Source: Stramenopiles sp. TOSAG23-6 (Eukaryota; Sar). Taken from it: 53,677 nucleotides of DNA. The stretch covers positions 1 through 53,677 of the forward strand of contig LT635919.1 of the NCBI GenBank assembly GCA_900128565.1. Direction: 5' to 3'. Within the stretch, counting starts at the first letter, position 1. Each line of letters begins with the position of its first letter. Shown here in pieces: positions 1 through 7,643 of this stretch. Under the pieces are notes generated by a model. That model saw nothing but the letters and a program-made list of their open reading frames with translations, was not told the DNA's origin and did not search any database. The position numbers were made by a program, and so were the translations under genes.

Positions 1-58
1 TTTTTATAAAAAAAAAATTCGATTTTTTTTTTCGGTAAAAAAAAAAAATAAAACATAC
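1..58 (-). other. 5' part of a third putative introner-family intron in the formin gene
   Basis: On the minus strand the formin exon ends in codons for ...L-R-K-H-L and runs into TATGTATGTTTTATT followed by long T runs and a CGAA...TCGAATTT segment. The first 13 or so bases match the start of the intron at 439-546 in the same gene, TGTATGTTTTATT. The 3' end lies outside the window, so its boundaries cannot be tested here. It is placed in the same family by its start and composition only. Confidence 0.5.
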
Positions 59-694
59 ATAGATGTTTTCGTAACGCAATCCGATCAGCTTGATCTGAAG
101 TTTTGTTTATAAGTTCATTAATGAAACTCATTATACATAGTTGAAATCGCAAACAATTACCAGGCTCAAACGTCTCATCATCGTTTCTATTCAATGATGA
201 CGTGGACGCATCTCGCATAGCAGTTACAAAAGATGCAAATAATGATATTTCATTTCGAGTGATTGACCATCTACGAAGGCCGTCAATTACAAGTAGATAT
301 CCTCGAGAGTCGTGATCATCAGCTTCAAAAAAAGCCACTAATGTGAGAAGCTCCAAAGTATCTTGTGCTAAAAGAGGCTGACTTAAAATATCCAGGGGAA
401 GAGCCATGAATATTCGATCTATGGCACCATCCGTTTCAATGTATTTTGGAAAAATATTTCAAAATTTTCTTTAAAAAAAAAATTTGTTAGGTACAAAATT
501 TCGTACGAAAAAAAAATTTCGAAATTGAAAAAATAATAAAACATACATGACATTATTCATTCCGAAATCATTATTCATTAACGCTTTCATTGCGTTGCAA
601 ATGTGATGTTGGATCATAATGTCGACATCACCTAGAACCTTTGTTATTTCAAGCCTGCGAAGTTGAGCGCAAAGGTCTTCGATTCCACCTGCAA
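59..694 (-). CDS. Formin, FH3 (armadillo-like) region, partial, two exons
   Basis: Two minus-strand exons, about 694-547 and 438-59, join in frame across the intron at 439-546. The first encodes a segment with A-G-G-I-E-D-L-C-A-Q-L and A-L-M-N-N-D-F-G-M-N-N-V. The second has L-E-L-L-T-L-V-A-F-F, D-G-L-R-R-W and, near its end, S-F-I-N-E-L-I-N-K-T and A-L-R-K-H-L. This order and spacing match the Drf_FH3 domain of diaphanous-type formins (an ALMNN-G motif, then a helix-rich stretch, then F-INALI...R-LR). Formins nucleate unbranched actin filaments through an FH2 domain, which would lie beyond the left edge. Upstream exons (GTPase-binding region) were not found: the minus strand of 695-1925 shows no convincing formin coding, and a plus-strand gene occupies it. 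The gene therefore either has a large intron holding gene 774-1445 or is broken. The exon starts after a TTTCAG at about 695-700. Confidence 0.72.
439..546 (-). other. Non-canonical intron, introner-like family copy 1
   Basis: The flanking formin codons (N-N-V-I-E-T-D-G) are restored only if 108 nt are removed between GTCAT and TGAAACG. The removed sequence starts GTATGTTTTATT, holds the block TACGAAATTTTGTACCTAAC (with a branch-point-like CTAAC), and ends ...CCAAAATACAT. A CAT at both edges makes the exact cut ambiguous by 3 nt, but none of the four possible cuts ends in AG. The ends form a short inverted repeat, TGTA/TACA. The same arrangement is seen at 44628-44728. Confidence 0.8.
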
Positions 695-773
695 CTGAAA
701 AAATATTTAAAATTTTAAATTGTTCAATTGTTATATTGAAGAAAAGTACAGTAGTAATTACACATTTTTAACA

Positions 774-1445
774 ATGTTGAGAGTATATGTATCTATTTTT
801 GTTCACATTGTTGTGTGTGTCTCTGGTATTAGAATTAACATGAACCCGTCAGTATCACAGCAGCAGCCTGTTACAGAGGTGCCAGGCTTTGTTTCATTTT
901 TATTTCCTTGGTTTAAACGTGTTCAACACCGAATGTATCAACGGAGGATGAGATTCTTAGATAAAAAATCTCATGATCCAGCTGTAAATCCAGACACTGT
1001 TTTAAGTTCAGTTTCAGGAGATTCAAGAGAAGAGTTTCATGTCACTAATAAAAATAATAAAAATAATACAAGTGATAAAACCGAATACAAAAAAGATCAA
1101 ACTGATACCACTGATACTCATGAAATAAAAGACGCTAGTACCAAAAGCAATGGTGTTAGCAACGGAAGCGTCGTCGAAAACGACAGCAATGCTCTAGAAG
1201 AAGAAGTCGATGAAGTAGAAGATGATGATGAAGACTATGATGAAGTAGAAGATGATGATGATGAAGAAGATGGCCAAGGTACACCAATAGAGGTTGCTTA
1301 TGCGCGTTCCAATCAAAAGTCTTTGCAAAAACAAAAAGTAATTACGGATATTGAAAACAAGTGGCGAATTAATTTCGTTTTAGGTTTATTGACAACTTTT
1401 GCAATGGCGATACTGTGTGGTATCATTTGGATTTTAATGTCATAA
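774..1445 (+). CDS. Predicted secreted/type I membrane protein with acidic low-complexity stalk
   Basis: This 223-residue protein is of unknown function. The ATG at 774 is preferred over upstream in-frame non-ATG codons because it puts a hydrophobic signal-like segment (MLRVYVSIFVHIVVCVSG) at the N terminus. A basic stretch with R-M-Y-Q-R-R-M-R-F follows, then an N/K/T-rich region, then a D/E-rich tract at about residues 140-180 with repeated D-E-V-E-D-D-D. A single C-terminal membrane helix (NFVLGLLTTFAMAILCGIIW) ends the protein. The layout of signal peptide, disordered acidic region and terminal helix is shared with the next gene at 1928, though I see no clear sequence identity. It lies on the opposite strand to the formin exons, possibly inside a formin intron. 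No known domain is recognised. Confidence 0.65.
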   Translation: MLRVYVSIFVHIVVCVSGIRINMNPSVSQQQPVTEVPGFVSFLFPWFKRVQHRMYQRRMRFLDKKSHDPAVNPDTVLSSVSGDSREEFHVTNKNNKNNTSDKTEYKKDQTDTTDTHEIKDASTKSNGVSNGSVVENDSNALEEEVDEVEDDDEDYDEVEDDDDEEDGQGTPIEVAYARSNQKSLQKQKVITDIENKWRINFVLGLLTTFAMAILCGIIWILMS

Positions 1446-1927
1446 AATTCTAGTATTTTTATTGCCAGGGTAGAGGAGTTGACCGGGAGTTGAGACAAAT
1501 GAAAAATGTATTCGAACTTATTTTGATTAAAAGATTAAAATCGATCAAATCGATATGTGTCTGTTTCGCCTATCTTGTTCGTTTCATGAAAAATTCTCTA
1601 TTTTGATAAATTTTCTCTCAAATTTAACGAAATTCAATTTATTTACTTCAACCAAATTATATTTTAGTTTACATTTTACTCTTTCTTAGCCTTAAATTCT
1701 TAAATTTCCGTATTTTAAGGCATTTTAATAGCTAGTAGCAGGTTTGTTCAAAGATTTGAAATTTTTCGAAATTTCAAAAATTCAAAATCAAATTTTCAAA
1801 AGTTGTACTTATCTCATTTCTTTTTTGTAGATACGTGTACTACTAATATATATATATCACTTTACATAAGAAAGCAATAGTTGTATACGCAATACATTTT
1901 ATTAATTGGAAGTTATCCTTTTTAACG
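1446..1927. other. Intergenic region, 3' end of one gene and promoter of the next
   Basis: AT-rich, with no ORF of interest on either strand. It contains an imperfect palindromic A/T segment near 1758-1800 with GAAATTT...AAATTTC arms. No RNA gene or clear promoter motif was recognised. Confidence 0.4.
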
Positions 1928-3072
1928 ATGCAGATTCTGTTTTGCATCATAGCTATTGCCTTTTTATTTAAAGTTTCTGCTCTTCAAAGAGGTTCTCTTC
2001 GTCGTCACTACTTGCCAGAATCTGAAAGAGTTCGTTACAATGTCAATCCATATGACACATCAGATTCGATATTTTCGTCATATGAATCCTTGGATCATGA
2101 TGACAATCCAATAGTGAATAAAAAATTGCAACACCTTGTTGATACTGTAGACACTAACAAAAAGAAAATGAATAATAACAGTGAAAATCAACTTGATATG
2201 AACGATACAACCAAGGACAAATTTCTCATAGTCAAAGAAGAGGATATACCCGCAACAAATACCAAAGAACTTCCACAAATTTTCGATGCAACAGTGAAGG
2301 ATAAAGTCAAAAGTGCGAAAATTGCTGCAGCAGAGGCATCTGAACAGATCTCTAATGAAAAAGCATTATATGATGTGACTTCACCATCAAAAACGGGTAA
2401 CTCTAAAGAAGAAGAATCAAAGGTGAATACAAATAGTAAAACTACTAATAAAGTAGTGGAAGATGCTCTTGAATATGGGCGTCATGTAGTTGATGTTCAA
2501 AGAAATATGCGAGCAGAAGCTGCACAAAAAATAGCGAAGTCTCAGTCTCTCTCAAATGTTGATGAATTAAAGACAGAAACGCTATTAAAACAAGGAGATG
2601 GAAGTGAAAACACAGAAGAAGAAGAACCGAATGAAGAAAAAATCAACAAAAAAGAACTCGTGGAAGAAGCAAAACAAGAATCTAAAGAGGAAGAAATTGA
2701 AATGGTGAAAACCAACGAAGAAGATCATCAAAAAGAAGAATTAGAAGAAGAAGAAGCACCACCAACTGAACTGATTATGAAAAAAATTGAGGATGGAGTA
2801 GGCGATGTTATTACAGAAGACATTGTATGGAAATCTCATGTAACTTTTGCAGTTGGTGTAGCCATGATAGTAACATTAGGTACAATGGTAGCGCTTGCTG
2901 TTGTATGGACGATTGTAACAGGTGAGTAAATTATCATTTAGAATCGTTTTATATAAACTAAAAAAAAGTAAAAAAAATTAATTCCATTATTTTTCTAGTA
3001 AAATTTGAAAATGTAGAGGCATTCAGAGGAGGATTCGATAACATCTCACCTGAAAATCAGTCAATTTCTTGA
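1928..3072 (+). CDS. Predicted type I membrane protein, acidic luminal region, one intron
   Basis: Join 1928-2921 and 2999-3072. The first exon alone would stop at 2929. A good donor (CAG/GTGAGT) and a T-rich acceptor ending TTTTCTAG at 2998 extend the protein by a short tail (V-K-F-E-N-V-E-A-F-R-G-G) ending at TGA 3070-3072. The N terminus is a signal peptide (MQILFCIIAIAFLFKVSA). The middle is charged and probably disordered, with E/K-rich runs at about residues 225-280. A membrane helix (VTFAVGVAMIVTLGTMVALA) at about 305-328 precedes the cytosolic tail. The total is about 355 residues. Function is unknown. Architecture parallels the upstream gene, so the two may be diverged paralogues or simply share a surface-protein layout. 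Confidence 0.65.
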
Positions 3073-3140
3073 CTTCTTGAATTATTATATTATCAATCAA
3101 ACAATCAAAGGCCCAAAAAACATTTTCCCTGTTGTAGTAT

Positions 3141-3995
3141 TTATGAAATTAGACACCCATTATTTTCATTATTTTTTTTTTGATTCTCTATATTTGGTTG
3201 TTGGGCAACATTTTGCATTCTAATTGTTTCCTTTGATTGATTTCTTCGTTGTTGTCGCTGCTTTAATCTTGTTTTTGAAGATTTAGTACGTTTTCGCTCT
3301 TGATGCTCTCGTAATTTCATTTTTTTTACATATTTCGTCTGTTTGGCTGACGACGTGGACCGTCGTCTGTGTCGTCTTTGATGTTGTCGATGTTGTATAC
3401 GTTTTTTTCGTGCTTTCGCTACACAAGCCAAACGCGTATTTTTTGCTACTCGAGCTTCCTTTATAGCAGCTTCCTTGGCTATTCGAATCATTCGAAGTTT
3501 CTTTGCTTCAACCAAACGAGCTCTCTCGGCAGCTATTCGAAGTTTCTTTGCTTCAGCTAAACGAGCTCTCTCGGCAGCTATTCGAAGTTTTTTCGCTTCA
3601 ACTAAACGAGCTCTCTCGGCAGCTTGGGATATTCGAAGGATTTTTGCTTTAGCTAAACGAGCTTTTTCGGTAGCTAATTGTGCTTCCTGTGCGTCATGTA
3701 GTAGTTGCCAGTGAGTTTTAACAAAATGGACCCGTTTCTGAATATCTTTAGCGGGATCCTTACCATCCTTGAGCGGTTGACGAATCTTACCACTTTGGAT
3801 TTGAAATTGAAGCTTGGGAGAGTTCTCCCGACGTCCAACATTTGCGTCTCCTATTTGTTCAATTTGTTCGTCCCATAATTTCGCAAGGTGCCTAAGTCGC
3901 TTAATTCGTATGTTGTTGTCTGTAACTACTCTGGTTGCTCTAGTTGCTTGAGATACATACAATAGTGTAAAAGCAAGTAATCCACGTCGATTCAT
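3141..3995 (-). CDS. Secreted, strongly basic repeat protein of unknown function
   Basis: 284 residues, starting at the ATG complementary to 3993-3995. A signal-like N terminus (MNRRGLLAFTLLYVSQA) is followed by a mixed region to about residue 90. Three to four degenerate copies of a roughly 15-residue unit (A-A-E-R-A-R-L-A-E-A-K-K-L-R-I) cover about residues 105-175 (DNA about 3475-3680) and should form a long charged alpha helix. The C-terminal third is extremely R/K/Q/H-rich (R-Q-H-Q-R-R-H-R-R-R-S). The basic charge contrasts with the two acidic membrane proteins just upstream, so an electrostatic partnership is possible but is inference. The gene converges on 1928-3072 with less than 70 bp between stops. 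Confidence 0.6.
   Translation of the reverse strand: MNRRGLLAFTLLYVSQATRATRVVTDNNIRIKRLRHLAKLWDEQIEQIGDANVGRRENSPKLQFQIQSGKIRQPLKDGKDPAKDIQKRVHFVKTHWQLLHDAQEAQLATEKARLAKAKILRISQAAERARLVEAKKLRIAAERARLAEAKKLRIAAERARLVEAKKLRMIRIAKEAAIKEARVAKNTRLACVAKARKKRIQHRQHQRRHRRRSTSSAKQTKYVKKMKLREHQERKRTKSSKTRLKQRQQRRNQSKETIRMQNVAQQPNIENQKKNNENNGCLIS
3475..3680 (-). repeat. In-frame tandem repeat, 45-nt unit, in the basic secreted protein
   Basis: On the plus strand, the blocks GAAGTTTCTTTGCTTC and ACGAGCTCTCTCGGCAGC recur at 45-nt spacing about three times, with a degraded fourth unit toward 3670. The period is a multiple of three and is read as the ERAR/EAKKLR helix repeat. Copies differ by a few bases, indicating recent slippage or unequal exchange. 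Confidence 0.75.
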
Positions 3996-4420
3996 TGTGT
4001 AATAAATTTCCCGCGGGTCATCTGGACAAGAGAGTTTTTTTCGCTTTTCCTGATGTTGTTCGATGTTTGGCCATCATCATCATCANGCATCATCATAAAT
4101 TAATTTTTTCAAAAATAAAATCAAAACAGGTTTGTGTGCATGGCGGATCCAGATCGATGCCATGCCGGATTTGTGTCTGTGTGCACCACCATGCTGCTCT
4201 CGGCGGTACATTTTATCCTCTCGTCTGCTGTGTAGAAGAACGGATCTTGGAAAAAAAACTAATAGCAATAATTAATTATCACTGGAGTTAATAATTAATG
4301 ATATTGCTTTAAAGATGTGTTTGGGTTATNAAAATTTTTCAACTCTTTCAGATTTTGATTGCTGTAAATATTTTGTAAATGTTTTCCACGGAAAGCAGGT
4401 GATTTCTGCACTATACCTTG
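3996..4420. other. Divergent intergenic region with ambiguous bases
   Basis: This lies between the head-to-head genes at 3995 (-) and 4421 (+). It has a CAT-type microsatellite near 4073-4092 interrupted by an N (4086) and a second N at 4330. No convincing ORF or RNA gene is seen. Confidence 0.4.
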
Positions 4421-7400
4421 ATGAGCTTAGACGAAGAAGTCTATGGCAAGCCCCAACAAAGGGTTAAGAATGTGGCTATATCAAATGTTTGTGATAATTC
4501 ACCTACTGAAGTTACAAGAATGTTCCCAGGGGCATTTGTTGAGTATGTTTGTTGTCTGAAGATATTAGATGCTACTAACTTACCAGCTTTGGACAAGTGG
4601 TCTGGTGCCGCCGACCCTTATTGCCGGGTTTTCCTTCAAAACCCTGAGTTAGTATCGACGTCTATAAGTAGCGTAGGAATACAGAAAATAAAGCAAGTAA
4701 AGAGGACGTCAAAGAAACAAAAAACAGTTGATCCAAATTGGGCAGACGAAAATGTTATGAAGTTCATTCTCCGAAGTGACAATGGTATTCAAGAAACTCT
4801 TTGTATTGAAGTGTGGGACTTTGATAGTGGCTCAAAAGATGAGTTAATAGGATTTGCAAAAATAGAAATAGCGTCAATAATGGCACCACTTTTAGCTAGA
4901 AGAGCAGCTATAGTGCAGGTAGATGAAGATGATAAGTTGATATCAGACAAAATAGTTGGAAACGTTGCTTTTATGAGTCAAAACCCTGAGCCTATGACTA
5001 TTACTTTATCTGGTGGTCAGGTTGATAAATTTAATAGTAAGAGTTGTATTCGCTTTGTTTTGGGATTCGAAAGTTATTTGGTTACACTAGCTGCGTATTC
5101 ACAGCTAAGATTGTCATCAGTCAGTCCTATTGCTGCACAGGCTCGTGGTTTTCTCGTTACTCGTGATTGTGAAGGTAATAAATATGTCCAATATGTATTA
5201 GATGTTACTTTGGAGTATGAAATAGAAAAAGGTAATGGTATTGATACATCAAAATCTTCTTATCTCTCGTCAACAGTTAGTGATGGTGAACGAATAATGA
5301 GTACTCAAGGAATTAAAGTGAAAACACAAGTAGCCCGTCGAATGAAAGAATTTCGAAAATTAGAAGATTGCGTACAGCGTGATTTTAGACACACATTGAA
5401 ACACGTTAAAGATCGTCCTGAATTCCCACATGGGTCTTTGCGAGAATATTTTAAAAATGGAAAGACTGGCACAAATGAATCTTTAGTATTGAAACGTCAG
5501 AAAAGACTGAATTTGTGGTTACAGGCACTTATCAATGTACCACCTATAGCTAATAGCTGTGCAATGAAAACATTTCTTTTTGAACCAGTGCTCACACAGA
5601 ATTGGACTAAGAAACTTGCCGAATCTGTATTTGATGAAAAAAACAGGGTACGGCATCATACAGTGGATAGGTCAAATTCTGAATCTAATAATAGTGATAA
5701 CTTTGATGACTCTTTATCAAAGAATGTAATGAATACATCTGAAAGTATTAGAGATGTGTCAAGTTCATCAGTGGAAGAAGGGACGCATATACAAAATGAT
5801 TCTGATAATTCTGAAACATGTTTCAACAACGGCAGTCGAATGCTTCGAGTAAGTCAGCAAACATCTACACAAAAGAAATCGAGAGGTTTTCAAGGTCAAT
5901 GTAATAGGGAGAAGTCTGGCAGTTCATTTGAAATGAAAGTGATTGATACCACAACGCGTGATTCGACTTCCTTGAAGTCCTCGCAAGTACCACAACCACG
6001 AATTAGTTCAATATCACCTGGTCCTGGGTATACAAGAAGAAAACCACGTTCCACTGTAAGTATTCCTCAAGGTTGGTTACCAGTGCAAAGTGATGATCAA
6101 ATTGGACCAACTGAAAATATAGACAATAGAAACCATACGATTCATGGTGGTAGCCACCATGAAGAATCAACTCATATCTCAAATAATAATAATAATAATG
6201 AAAATAAGGGAAAACGTCAAAGTATCCATAATGTACGTATCCAGCGTGGTAATAAAAACAAAGTTACTTTTAAGGAAAATGTAGTCGTTCAACAAGGAGA
6301 GCATCCTCATTCATCATGTGAAACATTTGTTGAAAATACACTATTGCGATGCATGACATATAGTAAAAAACAACCGATTGATGTACGTCCACGCAGATTT
6401 GCACTAATGGCTGCATCTAGTAAACAAAGTGCAACTGCAGTATCGGCTTCAATTAGTGTACGACAAGGTCATGAATTTGCGAGCATGTATTCACCAGATC
6501 CGAATGAGTTTAAGGCATTTTGGATGATGAGAAAACTCGGTGCCGCAGTAGCGCCAGGTGATGGTGGATATTTAACGCCTGCGTTGTTCCTTCCTTCCCA
6601 AGTTTGGAGTCGTGTAGGAGTCAAATTAGAATCCTTACCCTTAAAACAAAAAGCATTCCAAGAACTCAGTCGACATTTAGGGCACATGCATTCTGTACAA
6701 ATAGGATTTGGAACGAAGACAAAAACACAAGCAGGAGATTCTTTAGCAAATTTGAAACGATTTAAAGTTGGTTTAAAGCATATTTGTAAAATGCTTCCAG
6801 ATATGCAATCAACATTATCAAAACATTGCCCATATATACCTGAAGCAAAAGTAAATCGATCTTGGATTCGAGAATTACGACATAAAGGAGCCCGTGTCCG
6901 TGAAAGGGCTAATTTGAAACTCCAACGATATTTTAAAGATGATATTCGTGTACCAGATCTTGGAAGTTATCGTCGTGTTTTGTGTGATATATGTGAAGGA
7001 ATCATTTTAATTAATGATATATTCTTGGCATTTGTTGCTGCAGAGGCCGCTTCCATTGGTACATCAAAAAGATCTTCAAGTAGACGTCGTGCAGTGTCTG
7101 TTGTCCGCAACTCTAAAGCTTTAAGTGATGATATGAAAGACGTTGTTGCCCATGTTAGTAAACTTGCAGATTTTGTGAAGGTTGTTGTTTGGGCTATAGT
7201 TCTGAGAGACTTAAAAGTTTTAGTGGAACATGATATCCTACATACACGACGTGTTTTCGCAGCACCACCTCCAAGTTTTAGAAATACACAGAGGCAAGAG
7301 CAACAAGAACGTGAAGAAAGAAGGGAGAGACATCGTGAATGGGAAAAGGCGAAGAAACGTACTAAAGAAAAACGACGTATTTCATTGAATAGAAAGAAAA

Positions 7401-7501
7401 AAATAATAGATGAAACAGGTTCAAAGGTATTTCGTCTAAGTCGTCTTCAAATCCCTGAACATGTTATTAAAAGCGAGAATATTGATCTAGACTGGCGCTG
7501 A
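4421..7501 (+). CDS. C2-PX domain protein with long C-terminal region
   Basis: About 1026 residues; the ATG at 4421 is the first true ATG in the frame. Residues roughly 42-155 form a C2 domain: V-C-C-L-K-I-L-D-A-T-N-L-P-A at the start, D-K-W-S-G-A-A-D-P-Y-C carrying candidate calcium-binding aspartates, D-P-N-W, and E-V-W-D-F-D. Residues about 265-400 resemble a PX phosphoinositide-binding domain: an R-R-M-K-E-F-R-K-L-E-D motif, then F-P-H-G-S-L-R-E-Y-F and a helical L-N-L-W-L-Q-A-L-I end. An S/N-rich disordered linker follows to about 660. The last 350 residues are conserved-looking and mostly helical, with a cysteine-containing stretch and a K/R-rich tail, but I recognise no family. A membrane-binding trafficking or signalling adaptor is likely. 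The specific pathway is not evident. Confidence 0.75.
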   Translation: MSLDEEVYGKPQQRVKNVAISNVCDNSPTEVTRMFPGAFVEYVCCLKILDATNLPALDKWSGAADPYCRVFLQNPELVSTSISSVGIQKIKQVKRTSKKQKTVDPNWADENVMKFILRSDNGIQETLCIEVWDFDSGSKDELIGFAKIEIASIMAPLLARRAAIVQVDEDDKLISDKIVGNVAFMSQNPEPMTITLSGGQVDKFNSKSCIRFVLGFESYLVTLAAYSQLRLSSVSPIAAQARGFLVTRDCEGNKYVQYVLDVTLEYEIEKGNGIDTSKSSYLSSTVSDGERIMSTQGIKVKTQVARRMKEFRKLEDCVQRDFRHTLKHVKDRPEFPHGSLREYFKNGKTGTNESLVLKRQKRLNLWLQALINVPPIANSCAMKTFLFEPVLTQNWTKKLAESVFDEKNRVRHHTVDRSNSESNNSDNFDDSLSKNVMNTSESIRDVSSSSVEEGTHIQNDSDNSETCFNNGSRMLRVSQQTSTQKKSRGFQGQCNREKSGSSFEMKVIDTTTRDSTSLKSSQVPQPRISSISPGPGYTRRKPRSTVSIPQGWLPVQSDDQIGPTENIDNRNHTIHGGSHHEESTHISNNNNNNENKGKRQSIHNVRIQRGNKNKVTFKENVVVQQGEHPHSSCETFVENTLLRCMTYSKKQPIDVRPRRFALMAASSKQSATAVSASISVRQGHEFASMYSPDPNEFKAFWMMRKLGAAVAPGDGGYLTPALFLPSQVWSRVGVKLESLPLKQKAFQELSRHLGHMHSVQIGFGTKTKTQAGDSLANLKRFKVGLKHICKMLPDMQSTLSKHCPYIPEAKVNRSWIRELRHKGARVRERANLKLQRYFKDDIRVPDLGSYRRVLCDICEGIILINDIFLAFVAAEAASIGTSKRSSSRRRAVSVVRNSKALSDDMKDVVAHVSKLADFVKVVVWAIVLRDLKVLVEHDILHTRRVFAAPPPSFRNTQRQEQQEREERRERHREWEKAKKRTKEKRRISLNRKKKIIDETGSKVFRLSRLQIPEHVIKSENIDLDWR

Positions 7502-7643
7502 ATGTATAATAATGTAATTTATCAAGTGATGTCCAACAATCACTGTATAACAAATAATATATCAAGTGATTTGATTTTACTATAGAATAGCCCAAGAAAA
7601 AGAATTTATACTAAAAAAATATTTATTTCCTAATCTTTTGTTT

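Noticed and set aside
1740-1800. A/T-rich palindromic segment resembling the intron family
   Set aside because: It has GAAATTT/AAATTTC arms but lacks the TACGAAATTTTGTACCTAAC core and the GTAYG and ATACAT ends.
3369-3714. Plus-strand ORFs opposite the basic repeat protein
   Set aside because: They are mirror frames of the 45-nt repeat and have no independent support.
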